Below, piece after piece: positions 24,264 to 31,144 of a stretch of DNA of 64,000 nt. The stretch covers positions 1,054,001 through 1,118,000 of the forward strand of contig OZ034976.1 of NCBI GenBank assembly GCA_964030785.1, given 5' to 3'. The position numbers and the translations under genes are program-made. Numbering within the stretch: the stretch's first letter is position 1; each line of letters starts with the position of its first letter. The DNA is from Siderastrea siderea (taxonomy: Eukaryota; Cnidaria; Anthozoa; Scleractinia; Rhizangiidae). The notes under the pieces are model-generated. The model had not been told where the DNA came from. It ran no database searches and was given only the letters and a program-made list of their open reading frames with translations.

Positions 24264-24614
24264 TTACAATTTTAAACGTTTCTTGGCTTGCATGATTTTC
24301 TTGACCACCCGTTCCGTCTTGTTTTTCTTGCCGGGTAAGCGATCAATGGCTTGGATCATCTTGGTATCGGCTTTCCATTTATCTTGCAAATTCTTGGCAC
24401 GACTGTAATCAATGTCGTGTTGCTTAGCAATCTGGTCCAAGCGATTGATGCCGGGATCCCCACGTTTCAGGCGTTTAGCCAAATGGGTGCCAGGGCCCAT
24501 GTACTGATAACCGGGCCAATGAAATTCCTTCCCCGTTTTCGCAATCCATTTTTGTACATCCAAGGCTCCTCCTCGTTGGGGGCGTTTCCGTCCCCTTTTT
24601 CTCTTGGTGGGCAT
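24264..24614 (-). CDS. Phospholipase A2-like protein with basic QRGG N-terminus
   Basis: 116 residues. The N-terminus is basic and contains RPQRGGAL (11-18), a motif shared with other small proteins here. The centre has a calcium-loop-like YMGPGTHL (38-45) and a catalytic dyad region AKQHDIDY with His66, Asp67 and Tyr70, followed by a basic tail. This arrangement matches the PLA2 domain of parvovirus VP1 and of similar Polinton/adintovirus proteins, where it is thought to help virions breach endosomal membranes. The gene ends the minus-strand structural cluster, with AATAAA about 30 bp past the stop (24234-24229). The small size suggests the PLA2 module stands alone. Confidence 0.85.
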   Translation of the reverse strand: MPTKRKRGRKRPQRGGALDVQKWIAKTGKEFHWPGYQYMGPGTHLAKRLKRGDPGINRLDQIAKQHDIDYSRAKNLQDKWKADTKMIQAIDRLPGKKNKTERVVKKIMQAKKRLKL

Positions 24615-24617
24615 GTT

Positions 24618-25259
24618 TTAGTCACTGTCGTAATCCAATCGACGTCGTAACTTTTTGCCACGAGCCCAATCTTCCCAACCGGGTAAAGGTTTCAATCGTT
24701 CCACTTCTCGGGCGGGTGCTTTGCCTTTGCCTTTGCGACTCTCGGCTAACTTTTTTTCCAAGGTCTTGCGCTGTTCTCGAATGACTTCTAAACGCGACCG
24801 GGTATCCCCTCGACTGGTGGATGGGCTCCCTTTCTTGACAATCTTACTGGTTGTGGCTGCTCCTTTGCCTTTCTTGGTTGCAGGGGTAATGGGTGGTTTG
24901 GGGGTCGACGGGCTGCCTTTTATCATGCGCTTCAACCATTGTTCCACAGGTCCCGTCACCAAATCCCCGGCTTCTTCTTCTTCTTCACCTGGCGGACCAC
25001 CCGGGGCACCTGGGGCACCAACCCCCACCCCGCCAGGAAATTGGCGAATGCGTTTGGTTAACTTGATTAATTCTTGACTCAACGGTTTGGTTTGAGCATT
25101 CACCAGGGCGGGAGGTAATTGGGGATTGGCTAACAACACATGTTTTTTGGCGGCGAGCGTCGCGGCTTTGTTCAACAAGGCATTTTCGGTGAGTTCTCCT
25201 TTGTAATATTGAATGAGTTGTTCCAAGTCCTTTTGGGGAATCATGTACACCTCGTCCAT
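24618..25259 (-). CDS. Putative minor structural protein of the Polinton, function unknown
   Basis: 213 residues. The helical N-terminus (MDEVYMIPQKDLEQLIQYY) is followed by a Gly/Pro stretch with a poly-Glu run (~75-95), a Lys/Ser/Thr-rich middle and a basic C-terminus. The composition suggests a disordered, nucleic-acid-binding or scaffold-like protein. It starts at an ATG overlapping the end of the upstream small gene by 19 bp and stops 3 bp before the PLA2-like gene. No catalytic motif was seen. Confidence 0.75.
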   Translation of the reverse strand: MDEVYMIPQKDLEQLIQYYKGELTENALLNKAATLAAKKHVLLANPQLPPALVNAQTKPLSQELIKLTKRIRQFPGGVGVGAPGAPGGPPGEEEEEAGDLVTGPVEQWLKRMIKGSPSTPKPPITPATKKGKGAATTSKIVKKGSPSTSRGDTRSRLEVIREQRKTLEKKLAESRKGKGKAPAREVERLKPLPGWEDWARGKKLRRRLDYDSD

Positions 25260-25471
25260 GGTCGTTGACTACACTCGGAGCAAAGTTCCCCGTCTTCCTG
25301 GTCACGGCAACTCTTACAAAGACGGGCCCTCAAGATGTGTTGGTACTCTCGATACAACAGGTGATATTTATGCTTCCAATAATGACACTCGTCTTTCCAC
25401 TGGTCGGTGGTCCGATTGGCCTCTTGTAATAGAGTCATCCACGTAGGGAGGGTTAACGAACACATTGACAT
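25241..25471 (-). CDS. Small Cys-rich protein, function unknown
   Basis: 76 residues from the ATG at 25471. Upstream in-frame sequence lacks an ATG. The middle is rich in Trp/Tyr/His and probably helical. The C-terminus has CKSC followed by CSEC, a possible zinc-binding pair. It overlaps the genes on both sides by 19 bp, a compact arrangement that supports a real gene. A TATAAAAA box at 25577-25584 is about 106 bp upstream. No family is assigned. Confidence 0.55.
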   Translation of the reverse strand: MSMCSLTLPTWMTLLQEANRTTDQWKDECHYWKHKYHLLYREYQHILRARLCKSCRDQEDGELCSECSQRPWTRCT

Positions 25472-25770
25472 AGCACCTCGTGAAGTCCTTGAAACAATCC
25501 GCTTCCTTTTTGTTGGACTAACCACTGACGACGTTTTTTGACGGAATGTCGACGACGTCCCAAATCACGTAGTACCTTTTTATAGGGTTGAAGTTTAGCC
25601 AGCATGGGTGGGGTGACGGGAATCTTGTTTTTTAAAAAGTTCAAGACCAGTTCACTCACAGCATTGATTTGATCGGCATTGGCATGTTGTAACAACTCTT
25701 GACGTTTGGAACCATTGGCTTCTTGTAACATGGACCGTAAAAACGGTAATTGACGTCGAAGACGTTGCAT
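25453..25770 (-). CDS. Conserved Polinton small protein, function unknown
   Basis: 105 residues. The pattern (LLQHANADQINAVSEL, then IPVTPP, LQPYKKVLRDL, RRRHSVKKRR and QKGSG) resembles a small protein that recurs in Polinton and adintovirus elements and is thought to be structural. This rests on remembered family pattern rather than a search. A TATAAAA box lies at 25822-25828, 52 bp before the ATG. Confidence 0.75.
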   Translation of the reverse strand: MQRLRRQLPFLRSMLQEANGSKRQELLQHANADQINAVSELVLNFLKNKIPVTPPMLAKLQPYKKVLRDLGRRRHSVKKRRQWLVQQKGSGLFQGLHEVLCQCVR

Positions 25771-25773
25771 CCT

Positions 25774-25938
25774 TTATCGGTGACGACGACGATACCGTTG
25801 ATTGGCTTTTTGAATCGTGCGTTTTATACGTTTATCCGTTTCCAAGGCCGCGGCTTTCCCCAATCCTACCATGGCGGGCACCAATAGATTTAAAAAACCG
25901 CCTCGTTGACGACGGCGTCGTCTTCTCCTCCTCACCAT
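25774..25938 (-). CDS. 54-residue basic core-like protein with QRGG motif
   Basis: Short frame from an ATG (ccatggtg context). It opens with a run of eight arginines and RRQRGGFL, then a hydrophobic Ala/Gly helix (LVPAMVGLGKAAAL) and a basic tail rich in Arg/His. It resembles adenovirus core peptide pX/mu and the protein at 30650-30835 in layout. It overlaps the stop of the upstream basic gene by 7 bp. A TATAAA box is at 25998-26003. Confidence 0.7.
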   Translation of the reverse strand: MVRRRRRRRRQRGGFLNLLVPAMVGLGKAAALETDKRIKRTIQKANQRYRRRHR

Positions 25939-26258
25939 GGTTGACCCGTCAATAGACGTTGAAGGGCTTTGTCTTGTTTGATGGCATCTCGCGTCTCTTT
26001 ATAGCCTTGACGGGTATTGCGTTTGAAATCGGACCACCAACCCCCACCTCGTTGTCGTCGGTAATGTTGTACATTATCGGTAATGCCTTTCAAGGCTTGA
26101 CCCCCTAATTTGCCTAAAGCCAGTCCAAACCCAGGGGTGGGACCTGATAGAAACATACTCATGCCATGGGCAATTTTATCCACCAAACGGGGTTTGCGAC
26201 GCATTAAAGCCCCTCCTCTTTGTTTCCTTTTTCTGCGTCGTCGTCGTTGGACGGCCAT
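25932..26258 (-). CDS. Basic virion protein with two QRGG motifs
   Basis: 108 residues. Arginine/lysine-rich start with KQRGGAL (~13-19), a Gly/Pro-containing hydrophobic middle (GMSMFLSGPTPGFGLALGKLGG), a second motif RQRGGGWW (~68-75) and a charged C-terminal helix. Two copies of the motif suggest a precursor cut by the adenain-like protease into a core peptide and a mature part; this is inference. A minus-strand CCATAAAAA box at 26292-26299 is 34 bp before the ATG. Confidence 0.75.
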   Translation of the reverse strand: MAVQRRRRRKRKQRGGALMRRKPRLVDKIAHGMSMFLSGPTPGFGLALGKLGGQALKGITDNVQHYRRQRGGGWWSDFKRNTRQGYKETRDAIKQDKALQRLLTGQPW

Positions 26259-26863
26259 GGTTCTAAGAGTGTGGGACTAGGAGGGAGCGGCTTTTTATGG
26301 ATCCAATAGTCTTTGGGTCTCAAGGGACGAGGGCATCCGTCTACATAGCATAGGGCTTCCAAGGGTTGGTACACAAAATGACCATGGTAATCTTGGAGAC
26401 ATCGTTTGGGTAACGGAGGGGTGAAATCCACAATGGTATCATCCAAGGTTTGCATCTTGATTAAAAATCGTTCCAGATCCTCCAAGGGAATACCCCGCAC
26501 ATGGGTTTTCAATTCGGTCAAGGCTTTGGCATAGGTGGTAAACGCAAATCGACTCATGGTCACTTTAAATCGGTATTGTTTAAAATCATTCCATCCTTTG
26601 ACCACGGTGCCCACCGCCGCCAAACAGGCTACCAACGTACTGTTTTCCAAAAGGGGGCCCGCAATCATACCGGCAGCCATCAGGAGTAAGGCCAACCCAT
26701 TGAACAAGGCATTGATACATCTGTAATGATTCAACATTTTTCGATAACACCACCATTGTTGATGATAAAAAGCATACAAGGAATCCATGCGTTGTAATAA
26801 TTCCGGGGGGAAGGGAAGACCATGCTGTTTCGATCCATTCAATAACGACACGACGGTTTTCAT
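26204..26863 (-). CDS. Two-helix membrane protein of the Polinton
   Basis: 219 residues from the ATG at 26863. Two hydrophobic segments (about residues 51-68 and 75-89) are separated by a short turn with GPLLEN. A conserved-looking soluble part follows (KGWNDFKQYRFKVTMSRFAF, then FLIKMQTLDDTIVDF), ending in a Pro-rich acidic tail. Similar two-TM proteins occur in Polintons and may sit in a virion or host membrane. Function is unknown. The 3' end overlaps the next gene by 55 bp in another frame. A TATAAA box is at 26917-26922. Confidence 0.75.
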   Translation of the reverse strand: MKTVVSLLNGSKQHGLPFPPELLQRMDSLYAFYHQQWWCYRKMLNHYRCINALFNGLALLLMAAGMIAGPLLENSTLVACLAAVGTVVKGWNDFKQYRFKVTMSRFAFTTYAKALTELKTHVRGIPLEDLERFLIKMQTLDDTIVDFTPPLPKRCLQDYHGHFVYQPLEALCYVDGCPRPLRPKDYWIHKKPLPPSPTLLEPWPSNDDDAEKGNKEEGL

Positions 26864-26865
26864 CC

Positions 26866-27239
26866 TCACGGCGAAACACGGGACGACGAGGTTTGTACGC
26901 TCGGTGCTCCTCCTTGTTTATAACTGGTGACAATGCTATTGGTCATGGTGACATTAGCAATTTCACGTCCTTGGGCCAACTGTTCTTGATCTTGTAACAG
27001 CATCCGTAAACGTCGTTGTAAATCCGCTTGACGCAAGGTGCGAGGCTGTCTGCCAGGACTCAAAGATCCTCGAGGGGTGGCTGGATTGGAGGCAGGACGT
27101 CGAGAAGGCCTTGGTCTCCCGACAAATACAAATCTTGCCAGGCGCTTGGGGACATTTGATTGCCGCTGGCCGCCCCCACCCCCGCCGGGGACACGGTATC
27201 GTACGATTGCGGAGGTTGACGGTCATCATCATCGGCCAT
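26866..27239 (-). pseudogene. Small virion-protein-like gene with a frame break
   Basis: An ATG at 27239, 38 bp below a TATAAA box, opens a 59-codon frame (MADDDDRQPPQSY start) that stops at 27062-27060. The frame one base back stays open past that stop to 26866 without an ATG of its own. It encodes a helical segment (LRQADLQRRLRMLLQDQEQL) and a C-terminus with NSIVTSYKQGGAP, which resembles a conserved Polinton small protein. The two frames probably belonged to one gene. The break could be a mutation, a sequencing or assembly error, or a recoding or splicing event. Confidence 0.6.
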
Positions 27240-27276
27240 GGTTGCTCTTTTTCCTGTTCAAATGGGGTGTCGTGCC

Positions 27277-27282
27277 TTTATA
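27277..27282 (-). promoter_or_regulatory. TATA box of the 27239 gene
   Basis: TATAAA on the minus strand, 38 bp before the ATG, overlapping the 3' end of the ATPase gene. Confidence 0.6.
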
Positions 27283-27931
27283 GTCGTTTTTGATAGGTGC
27301 GAGTCCATCCTTCGTCTTTTAACAGGTGACTCAACACCCGTTGTTGATCGGAGGAGGCGGGATGTAAATCCAAGACCAAATACCCATACGGTCGTGTCGT
27401 GGCTTGATGAAACGTCTCCAACGTGTCTTTCCAGGTGGTCGGAAACGATTGAAGCATGACATTGCGTACCCCTAATTGATCTCGAGGGTTCTTGAACGCC
27501 ACGATGTAATGGGCATTGCGGGATATACTTTTGGCATAGCGACCCACGGGAAACATGTCTTGGCACAAGTAGAGCACCGTCACCCCTTGATGATGCGAAT
27601 GTTTGGTGAATAAATCCAACACGCGTTTATCGTGACTGCCTTCATCCATTAAATCATCCAAGACCAGGACCCCCTGTCCTTCAGGAAACCATTGCACTAA
27701 GGCCTCATGATCGGGAATCCCTTCGTGAAACACCACCCCTTGATCTTGCATGCTTCGAAATCGATCTTGCCAGGCCCCATAACAATAATGCAATTGGGTC
27801 GGTGGACTTTCAAACAACTCCGGGTTGTCTACCAAGAGTTTTTCCGTAAACGCGGTTTTCCCACATCCCGAAGGACCCACCACCAAGATAGAGGAAGGCG
27901 TATGAAAACGAAACGGTTTCCCCGTTTGCAT
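27278..27931 (-). CDS. FtsK/HerA-type genome-packaging ATPase
   Basis: 217 residues. Walker A GPSGCGKT is at residues 19-26 and Walker B VLVLDD at 88-93, followed by a polar motif region (LCQDMFPVGR, ~140-150). This is the compact packaging ATPase shared by Polintons, adintoviruses and virophages, which pumps DNA into the capsid. The size fits the family. It starts 41 bp downstream of the tRNA-like gene and 18 bp after its T-run, and is followed by the TATA box of the next small gene. The frame is intact. Confidence 0.95.
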   Translation of the reverse strand: MQTGKPFRFHTPSSILVVGPSGCGKTAFTEKLLVDNPELFESPPTQLHYCYGAWQDRFRSMQDQGVVFHEGIPDHEALVQWFPEGQGVLVLDDLMDEGSHDKRVLDLFTKHSHHQGVTVLYLCQDMFPVGRYAKSISRNAHYIVAFKNPRDQLGVRNVMLQSFPTTWKDTLETFHQATTRPYGYLVLDLHPASSDQQRVLSHLLKDEGWTRTYQKRL

Positions 27932-27948
27932 GATGATAATACCCTTAG

Positions 27949-27958
27949 AAAAAAAAAA
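27949..27958 (-). terminator. T10 run, likely RNA polymerase III terminator of the tRNA-like gene
   Basis: Ten consecutive T on the minus strand, 13 nt after the 3' end of the tRNA-like structure. Confidence 0.7.
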
Positions 27959-27971
27959 GGCACCTTTTTAT

Positions 27972-28059
27972 TGGAATCGGTGGGACTCGAACCCACGCAC
28001 GACCCTCCTCATGTATCCGAAGGGGGATCCAAAGGCTCTACCGACTGAGCTACGACTCC
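27972..28059 (-). tRNA. tRNA-like gene with non-canonical anticodon region
   Basis: 88 nt on the minus strand. The acceptor GGAGTCG pairs with CGATTCC (seven pairs, one G-T). The D arm is GCTC/GAGC with an A-box (TAGCTCAGTCGG), and the T arm is GTGGG-TTCGAGT-CCCAC with a B-box. The discriminator base is A and no CCA is encoded. The 38 nt between the D and T arms cannot form a standard anticodon arm. They fold better as a GATCCCCC/GGAGGGTC stem with one mismatch and a 13-nt loop. It could be a tRNA with intron, a class-II-like variant or a tRNA-like RNA. The anticodon is not assigned. Confidence 0.75.
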
Positions 28060-28087
28060 GACACCACTTTTTTCCAACAAATTTTAT

Positions 28088-28627
28088 TTAAGCATTACAT
28101 TGATGATACGGTTGACAACAAAGTTGATACCATCTGGCTTCTTGGCCTACAATCAATTGTTGAAGGCGTTGACCGGCTTGATGGTCATTACTAACATAAT
28201 CATGATCCGAAAACTCATTTAAAAACGCTTGCAAGGTCCGTCCACGGGCTTTGGCTTTCAAGTACAACAAGGCGTAATCACCACAACTCTTGCTTGAAAT
28301 AGCTTGGAGGGACTTGCCATTGGTCACCACATACTTCCAATGTTGGACGATCCAATCTCGTAACGGGGTCGCTTGCACGTACGTATCCAATGGCAAAGCA
28401 TAACTGTCCAGGACTTCACACACCTTTCCATCCGTCCACACCGCTAACCAATGTTGTCCCGGTTGATCGTGTGGGTCGGTATTCACAATGTACCCTTGGG
28501 GTTGGGTCTTGACAGGAGTCTTGGGTAAACGATCACAGGCCACCGTCCCGTAAAAGACAGGGTTCAATTGGGGGTCGTCTCGGGCTAAATAATCCAACTG
28601 CACATTATTCAAGGCCACATGTTCCAT
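28088..28627 (-). CDS. Adenain-like cysteine protease
   Basis: 179 residues. The catalytic set reads His59 in GQHWLAVW, Asp74 in EVLDSYALP, Gln108 in SLQAISS and Cys115 in SKSCGDYALLYL. Order and spacing match adenovirus protease and the Polinton/virophage maturation proteases. It should cleave capsid precursors, and the small QRGG-bearing proteins of the element are candidate substrates (inference). It lies directly after the major capsid gene, 3 bp past its stop. The frame is complete with no missing catalytic residue. Confidence 0.93.
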   Translation of the reverse strand: MEHVALNNVQLDYLARDDPQLNPVFYGTVACDRLPKTPVKTQPQGYIVNTDPHDQPGQHWLAVWTDGKVCEVLDSYALPLDTYVQATPLRDWIVQHWKYVVTNGKSLQAISSKSCGDYALLYLKAKARGRTLQAFLNEFSDHDYVSNDHQAGQRLQQLIVGQEARWYQLCCQPYHQCNA

Positions 28628-28629
28628 CT

Positions 28630-30030
28630 TCAGTGTTGATAAATGTTATACAACACGGCTCCGTTCCTGTCAATCTCCAGCAAATTCTCAAATTCTCCAT
28701 ACACGAGTACGGTTATATTGACACCGGGGGCAGCTCCAAATTCCAAGACCAGTTGTAAATCTCCCGTTTGCTTGGGGTTGAGGTTTTGACTGTCAGCACA
28801 TCCATTGGCCACATTGTCAAACATGAACAAGGTACAATTTTTACCTTGGCCCCAATCCAGTAGTTCTACCATGTTGCCTTTCTTTTTACACCAGGCACCA
28901 CTGGCTTGCAGAAAACGGAAGTAGCCTAGATTATCTCGGGTGCCATTGTTGTGCACTAACTGCAGGGTTTCATAAGGGTACTCTTCTCCCCTGACAATCT
29001 GTTTAATGGACGTCAGACCAAATTTCTGGAAACAGAACGGATCTCGGGTCACATCTCCATTGAAGGCACGGCTGTCCAGTAACCCCACAATCAATCGGTC
29101 AGGTATTCTGTTTTGAAACAGGTTGGGGATATCAAAGCGGACCAGGTTGTTTTGCATGCTGAAAGTCCGGATTTCACTGCGGACGGTCGGGTAAGCCGCC
29201 ACTTGGCCTTCATTGTGTCTTTTGCTAGAGATACTCTGGTAGATGGCGTCATTCAAACGCAGTTGACAGAGATGAAACCGTAGTTTCACATCGCCTTCCA
29301 TCAATCGGCCAGCTAGACCCACTCCATTCAAAAACAAGCTGGGGCCATTGAAATGAAATTTCATCTTGATTTCGATACCAGGCACCAACAGTTTGCCGGT
29401 ATGAAAGACTTCCAAGTGCGGGGTAAACACTAGACTGTGGGTGGCACCTGCAGCATACTTCTCCACTTCGGCCGCAGAGGCATTGAAGGCCTCTTGATGA
29501 TTAGCAGGCAGATCTTGCCAATGTTGATGGTTTCCTGCTTTGTCTGTGTTGGTGGCAGTCCATTGGGGTGGGAAATCCACTTGATTGAACCATCCTTGGG
29601 GTCCTAACACGGTCTTGCCATCTTCTCGGTCAAAATTCAGCAAGTTTTCTAGGTAAGCTTTGTAATGATACGTGTCGGATTGTGGACTGATCAACGTACC
29701 ATTCAACTGCAAGTCAATTTGTTTGATGATGGAATGGGCCAAATTGTTGACGGGCCACAATTTCTCCGCGGCCACCAAGTTCGCACCATTCGCCTTTTTC
29801 AAACTCAATTCCATGGTAAAGTAACTGCGTCCCAAATCCACAAAATCGTCCAACCCCGGTATGATGAATTCCATAGGATTGATACCCGTGGTGGTGGGTT
29901 GGATGGTAACCATGCGATAGGCATTGATGCTAATGTCGGTCGGTGGCACCTTGAAAATCCGTAAGGCAGGGTTAACGGTCCCTTCGGAACGCTCGTGAGC
30001 CGGGGCGGTTTGTGTACTCACGTCAGGCAT
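28630..30030 (-). CDS. Double-jelly-roll major capsid protein (hexon-like)
   Basis: 466 residues. Recognised by length, by position between protease and small virion proteins, and by Polinton capsid-like segments such as FIIPGLDDFVDLGRSYF near the N-terminus, LWPVNNLAHSIIKQIDLQLNG in the first barrel and LVYGEFENLLEIDRNG near the C-terminus. Trimers would form the pseudo-hexameric capsid lattice. A TATAAAAA box lies 43 bp before the ATG, inside the upstream small gene. The frame is intact. Assignment is by family pattern; a structure prediction would confirm the two barrels. Confidence 0.9.
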   Translation of the reverse strand: MPDVSTQTAPAHERSEGTVNPALRIFKVPPTDISINAYRMVTIQPTTTGINPMEFIIPGLDDFVDLGRSYFTMELSLKKANGANLVAAEKLWPVNNLAHSIIKQIDLQLNGTLISPQSDTYHYKAYLENLLNFDREDGKTVLGPQGWFNQVDFPPQWTATNTDKAGNHQHWQDLPANHQEAFNASAAEVEKYAAGATHSLVFTPHLEVFHTGKLLVPGIEIKMKFHFNGPSLFLNGVGLAGRLMEGDVKLRFHLCQLRLNDAIYQSISSKRHNEGQVAAYPTVRSEIRTFSMQNNLVRFDIPNLFQNRIPDRLIVGLLDSRAFNGDVTRDPFCFQKFGLTSIKQIVRGEEYPYETLQLVHNNGTRDNLGYFRFLQASGAWCKKKGNMVELLDWGQGKNCTLFMFDNVANGCADSQNLNPKQTGDLQLVLEFGAAPGVNITVLVYGEFENLLEIDRNGAVLYNIYQH

Positions 30031-30032
30031 GT

Positions 30033-30257
30033 TTAACGTCGTCGAGTGGTACCCCGTCGTCGTCGTGAGGGGTTTTTATAGCGTCGTCGGGCTAAACGTT
30101 GTCTCAAATCAAACCCGGGGACTCGCATCACCTCGGGACTTAACCATCCACCACGTTGTCGTCGTCGCATGAGTTTCCAAAACGGATACAGTCCACCCCA
30201 TTGAGACAACCCTCGATTACTACGAATCCGTCGAGGTCGTGAATGCACGGGTTCCAT
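30033..30257 (-). CDS. 74-residue basic protein with QRGG motif
   Basis: Arg-rich throughout, with RRRQRGGWLSPEV around residues 31-43 and an Arg-rich C-terminus (RRRRGTTRRR). It may be a core or DNA-condensing peptide precursor. It ends 3 bp before the capsid gene's ATG and contains that gene's TATA box. Its ATG overlaps the stop of the upstream gene by one base. Confidence 0.65.
   Translation of the reverse strand: MEPVHSRPRRIRSNRGLSQWGGLYPFWKLMRRRQRGGWLSPEVMRVPGFDLRQRLARRRYKNPSRRRRGTTRRR
30073..30080 (-). promoter_or_regulatory. TATA box of the major capsid gene
   Basis: TATAAAAA on the minus strand, 43 bp before the ATG at 30030, inside the upstream coding region. Confidence 0.65.
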
Positions 30258-30583
30258 TAGACTCCCAAAATATCACGTGCACGTTTGGTTTGTTTGGGAA
30301 ATAAGGCAGTGGCTACACGCACGGCGTCTTTCACGTTCTTCTGATTCAACGCTTTCTTGGCTTGTTTGGTGATTTCTTTTTTAAGGACGTCTTCGGCTTT
30401 GCGTTTGATACCTCGTGTCAAACCCGTTTCCAAGCCTCTCTTGATATTACTAGGCAATTTTAAAGGATTTCGCGTCCTTATAAGACCTTGCAACCCCCCA
30501 CGCATCAGATCCGTCATCACTCCTTTGCCTTGTTGATCATACCACTCGTCGGTTCGAAATCGTGTCAAACTTCCCCCACGCAT
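30257..30583 (-). CDS. pVI-like basic amphipathic virion protein
   Basis: 108 residues. Starts MRGGSL, has a second RGGLQGL near residue 28, then a long basic amphipathic helical region (KAEDVLKKEITKQAKKAL) and ends PKQTKRARDILGV. The layout recalls adenovirus pVI or pVII-type cement/core proteins, but identity is uncertain. A TATAAAAA box is at 30639-30646. Confidence 0.65.
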   Translation of the reverse strand: MRGGSLTRFRTDEWYDQQGKGVMTDLMRGGLQGLIRTRNPLKLPSNIKRGLETGLTRGIKRKAEDVLKKEITKQAKKALNQKNVKDAVRVATALFPKQTKRARDILGV

Positions 30584-30638
30584 GGTGCCTTCTTCTTCAC
30601 CAGGGATAAACGTTTTGTCTGTGCTTCACGTGACCCCC

Positions 30639-30646
30639 TTTTTATA
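30639..30646 (-). promoter_or_regulatory. TATA box of the 30583 gene
   Basis: TATAAAAA on the minus strand, 56 bp before the ATG. Confidence 0.55.
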
Positions 30647-30649
30647 CCG

Positions 30650-30835
30650 TTATCGTCGTTTTTTCCGAAAAGCGGCTTCCAACCCTTTTTTAGCCCCGTA
30701 ACTCGCGGCACCACTTGCAGCACCCAACGCCACAGCTTTTCCTCCAGCAATCAAGGCTGGAATGAGGGCGGCCAGGGGCAAGAGACCCCCTCGTTGCCTT
30801 CTTCGTCTCCTTCGACGCACTCTTGTCTTGGGCAT
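30650..30835 (-). CDS. 61-residue pX/mu-like basic peptide
   Basis: Arg-rich start, RRQRGGLLPL motif (~13-22), Ala/Gly hydrophobic helix (LAALIPALIAGGKAVALGAA) and a basic end (RKKRR). The layout is the same as the 25774-25938 product, which suggests duplication or a shared core-peptide role. A TATAAAAA box lies 31 bp before the ATG. Confidence 0.75.
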   Translation of the reverse strand: MPKTRVRRRRRRRQRGGLLPLAALIPALIAGGKAVALGAASGAASYGAKKGLEAAFRKKRR

Positions 30836-30865
30836 CTTTGTTTGTTTTTCACAACCCTTGTTTTC

Positions 30866-30873
30866 TTTTTATA
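30866..30873 (-). promoter_or_regulatory. TATA box of the 30835 gene
   Basis: TATAAAAA on the minus strand, 31 bp before the ATG. Confidence 0.7.
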
Positions 30874-30874
30874 C

Positions 30875-31111
30875 TCACATGACGTTGCACGTAAACGATT
30901 CCCCCGCCCACCGTTTGCGTTTCCCACTTCGCATTTCTTCCATACGTTTCTTCGTTGATCTTAGGTAATTCTTTTTGGCTAACTTTTCTACCCCTTTGGT
31001 GATGGACCAAGCGGCCTTAGGAATCCCGGCAATCACCGCGTTGACCCCTTCCCCCGCTTGTGGACGCTGTGGTCGGCGTCGTCGTCGTCGTCGTCGTCGT
31101 TTCGGAGGCAT
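30875..31111 (-). CDS. 78-residue Arg-rich protein
   Basis: The N-terminus is almost pure arginine (codon repeat at about 31075-31100), then PQAGEGVNAVIAGIPKAAW and a basic helical tail. It lacks the QRGG motif of its neighbours. It is a probable DNA-condensing virion protein. A CATAAAAAA box lies 30 bp before the ATG at 31141-31149. Confidence 0.7.
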   Translation of the reverse strand: MPPKRRRRRRRRRPQRPQAGEGVNAVIAGIPKAAWSITKGVEKLAKKNYLRSTKKRMEEMRSGKRKRWAGESFTCNVM

Positions 31112-31144
31112 GATTGATTTGGGTTCCCTTCTCGTCTCTCTTTT

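Noticed and set aside
26963..27232. 89-codon frame overlapping the broken small virion gene
   Set aside because: Third frame of the same region; basic and Thr-rich with no motif. The other two frames carry the recognisable sequence.
27707..28048. 113-codon plus-strand frame ending near the tRNA-like gene
   Set aside because: Antisense to the ATPase. Its C-terminal VGLEPT-like words are the usual false translation of a tRNA T arm.
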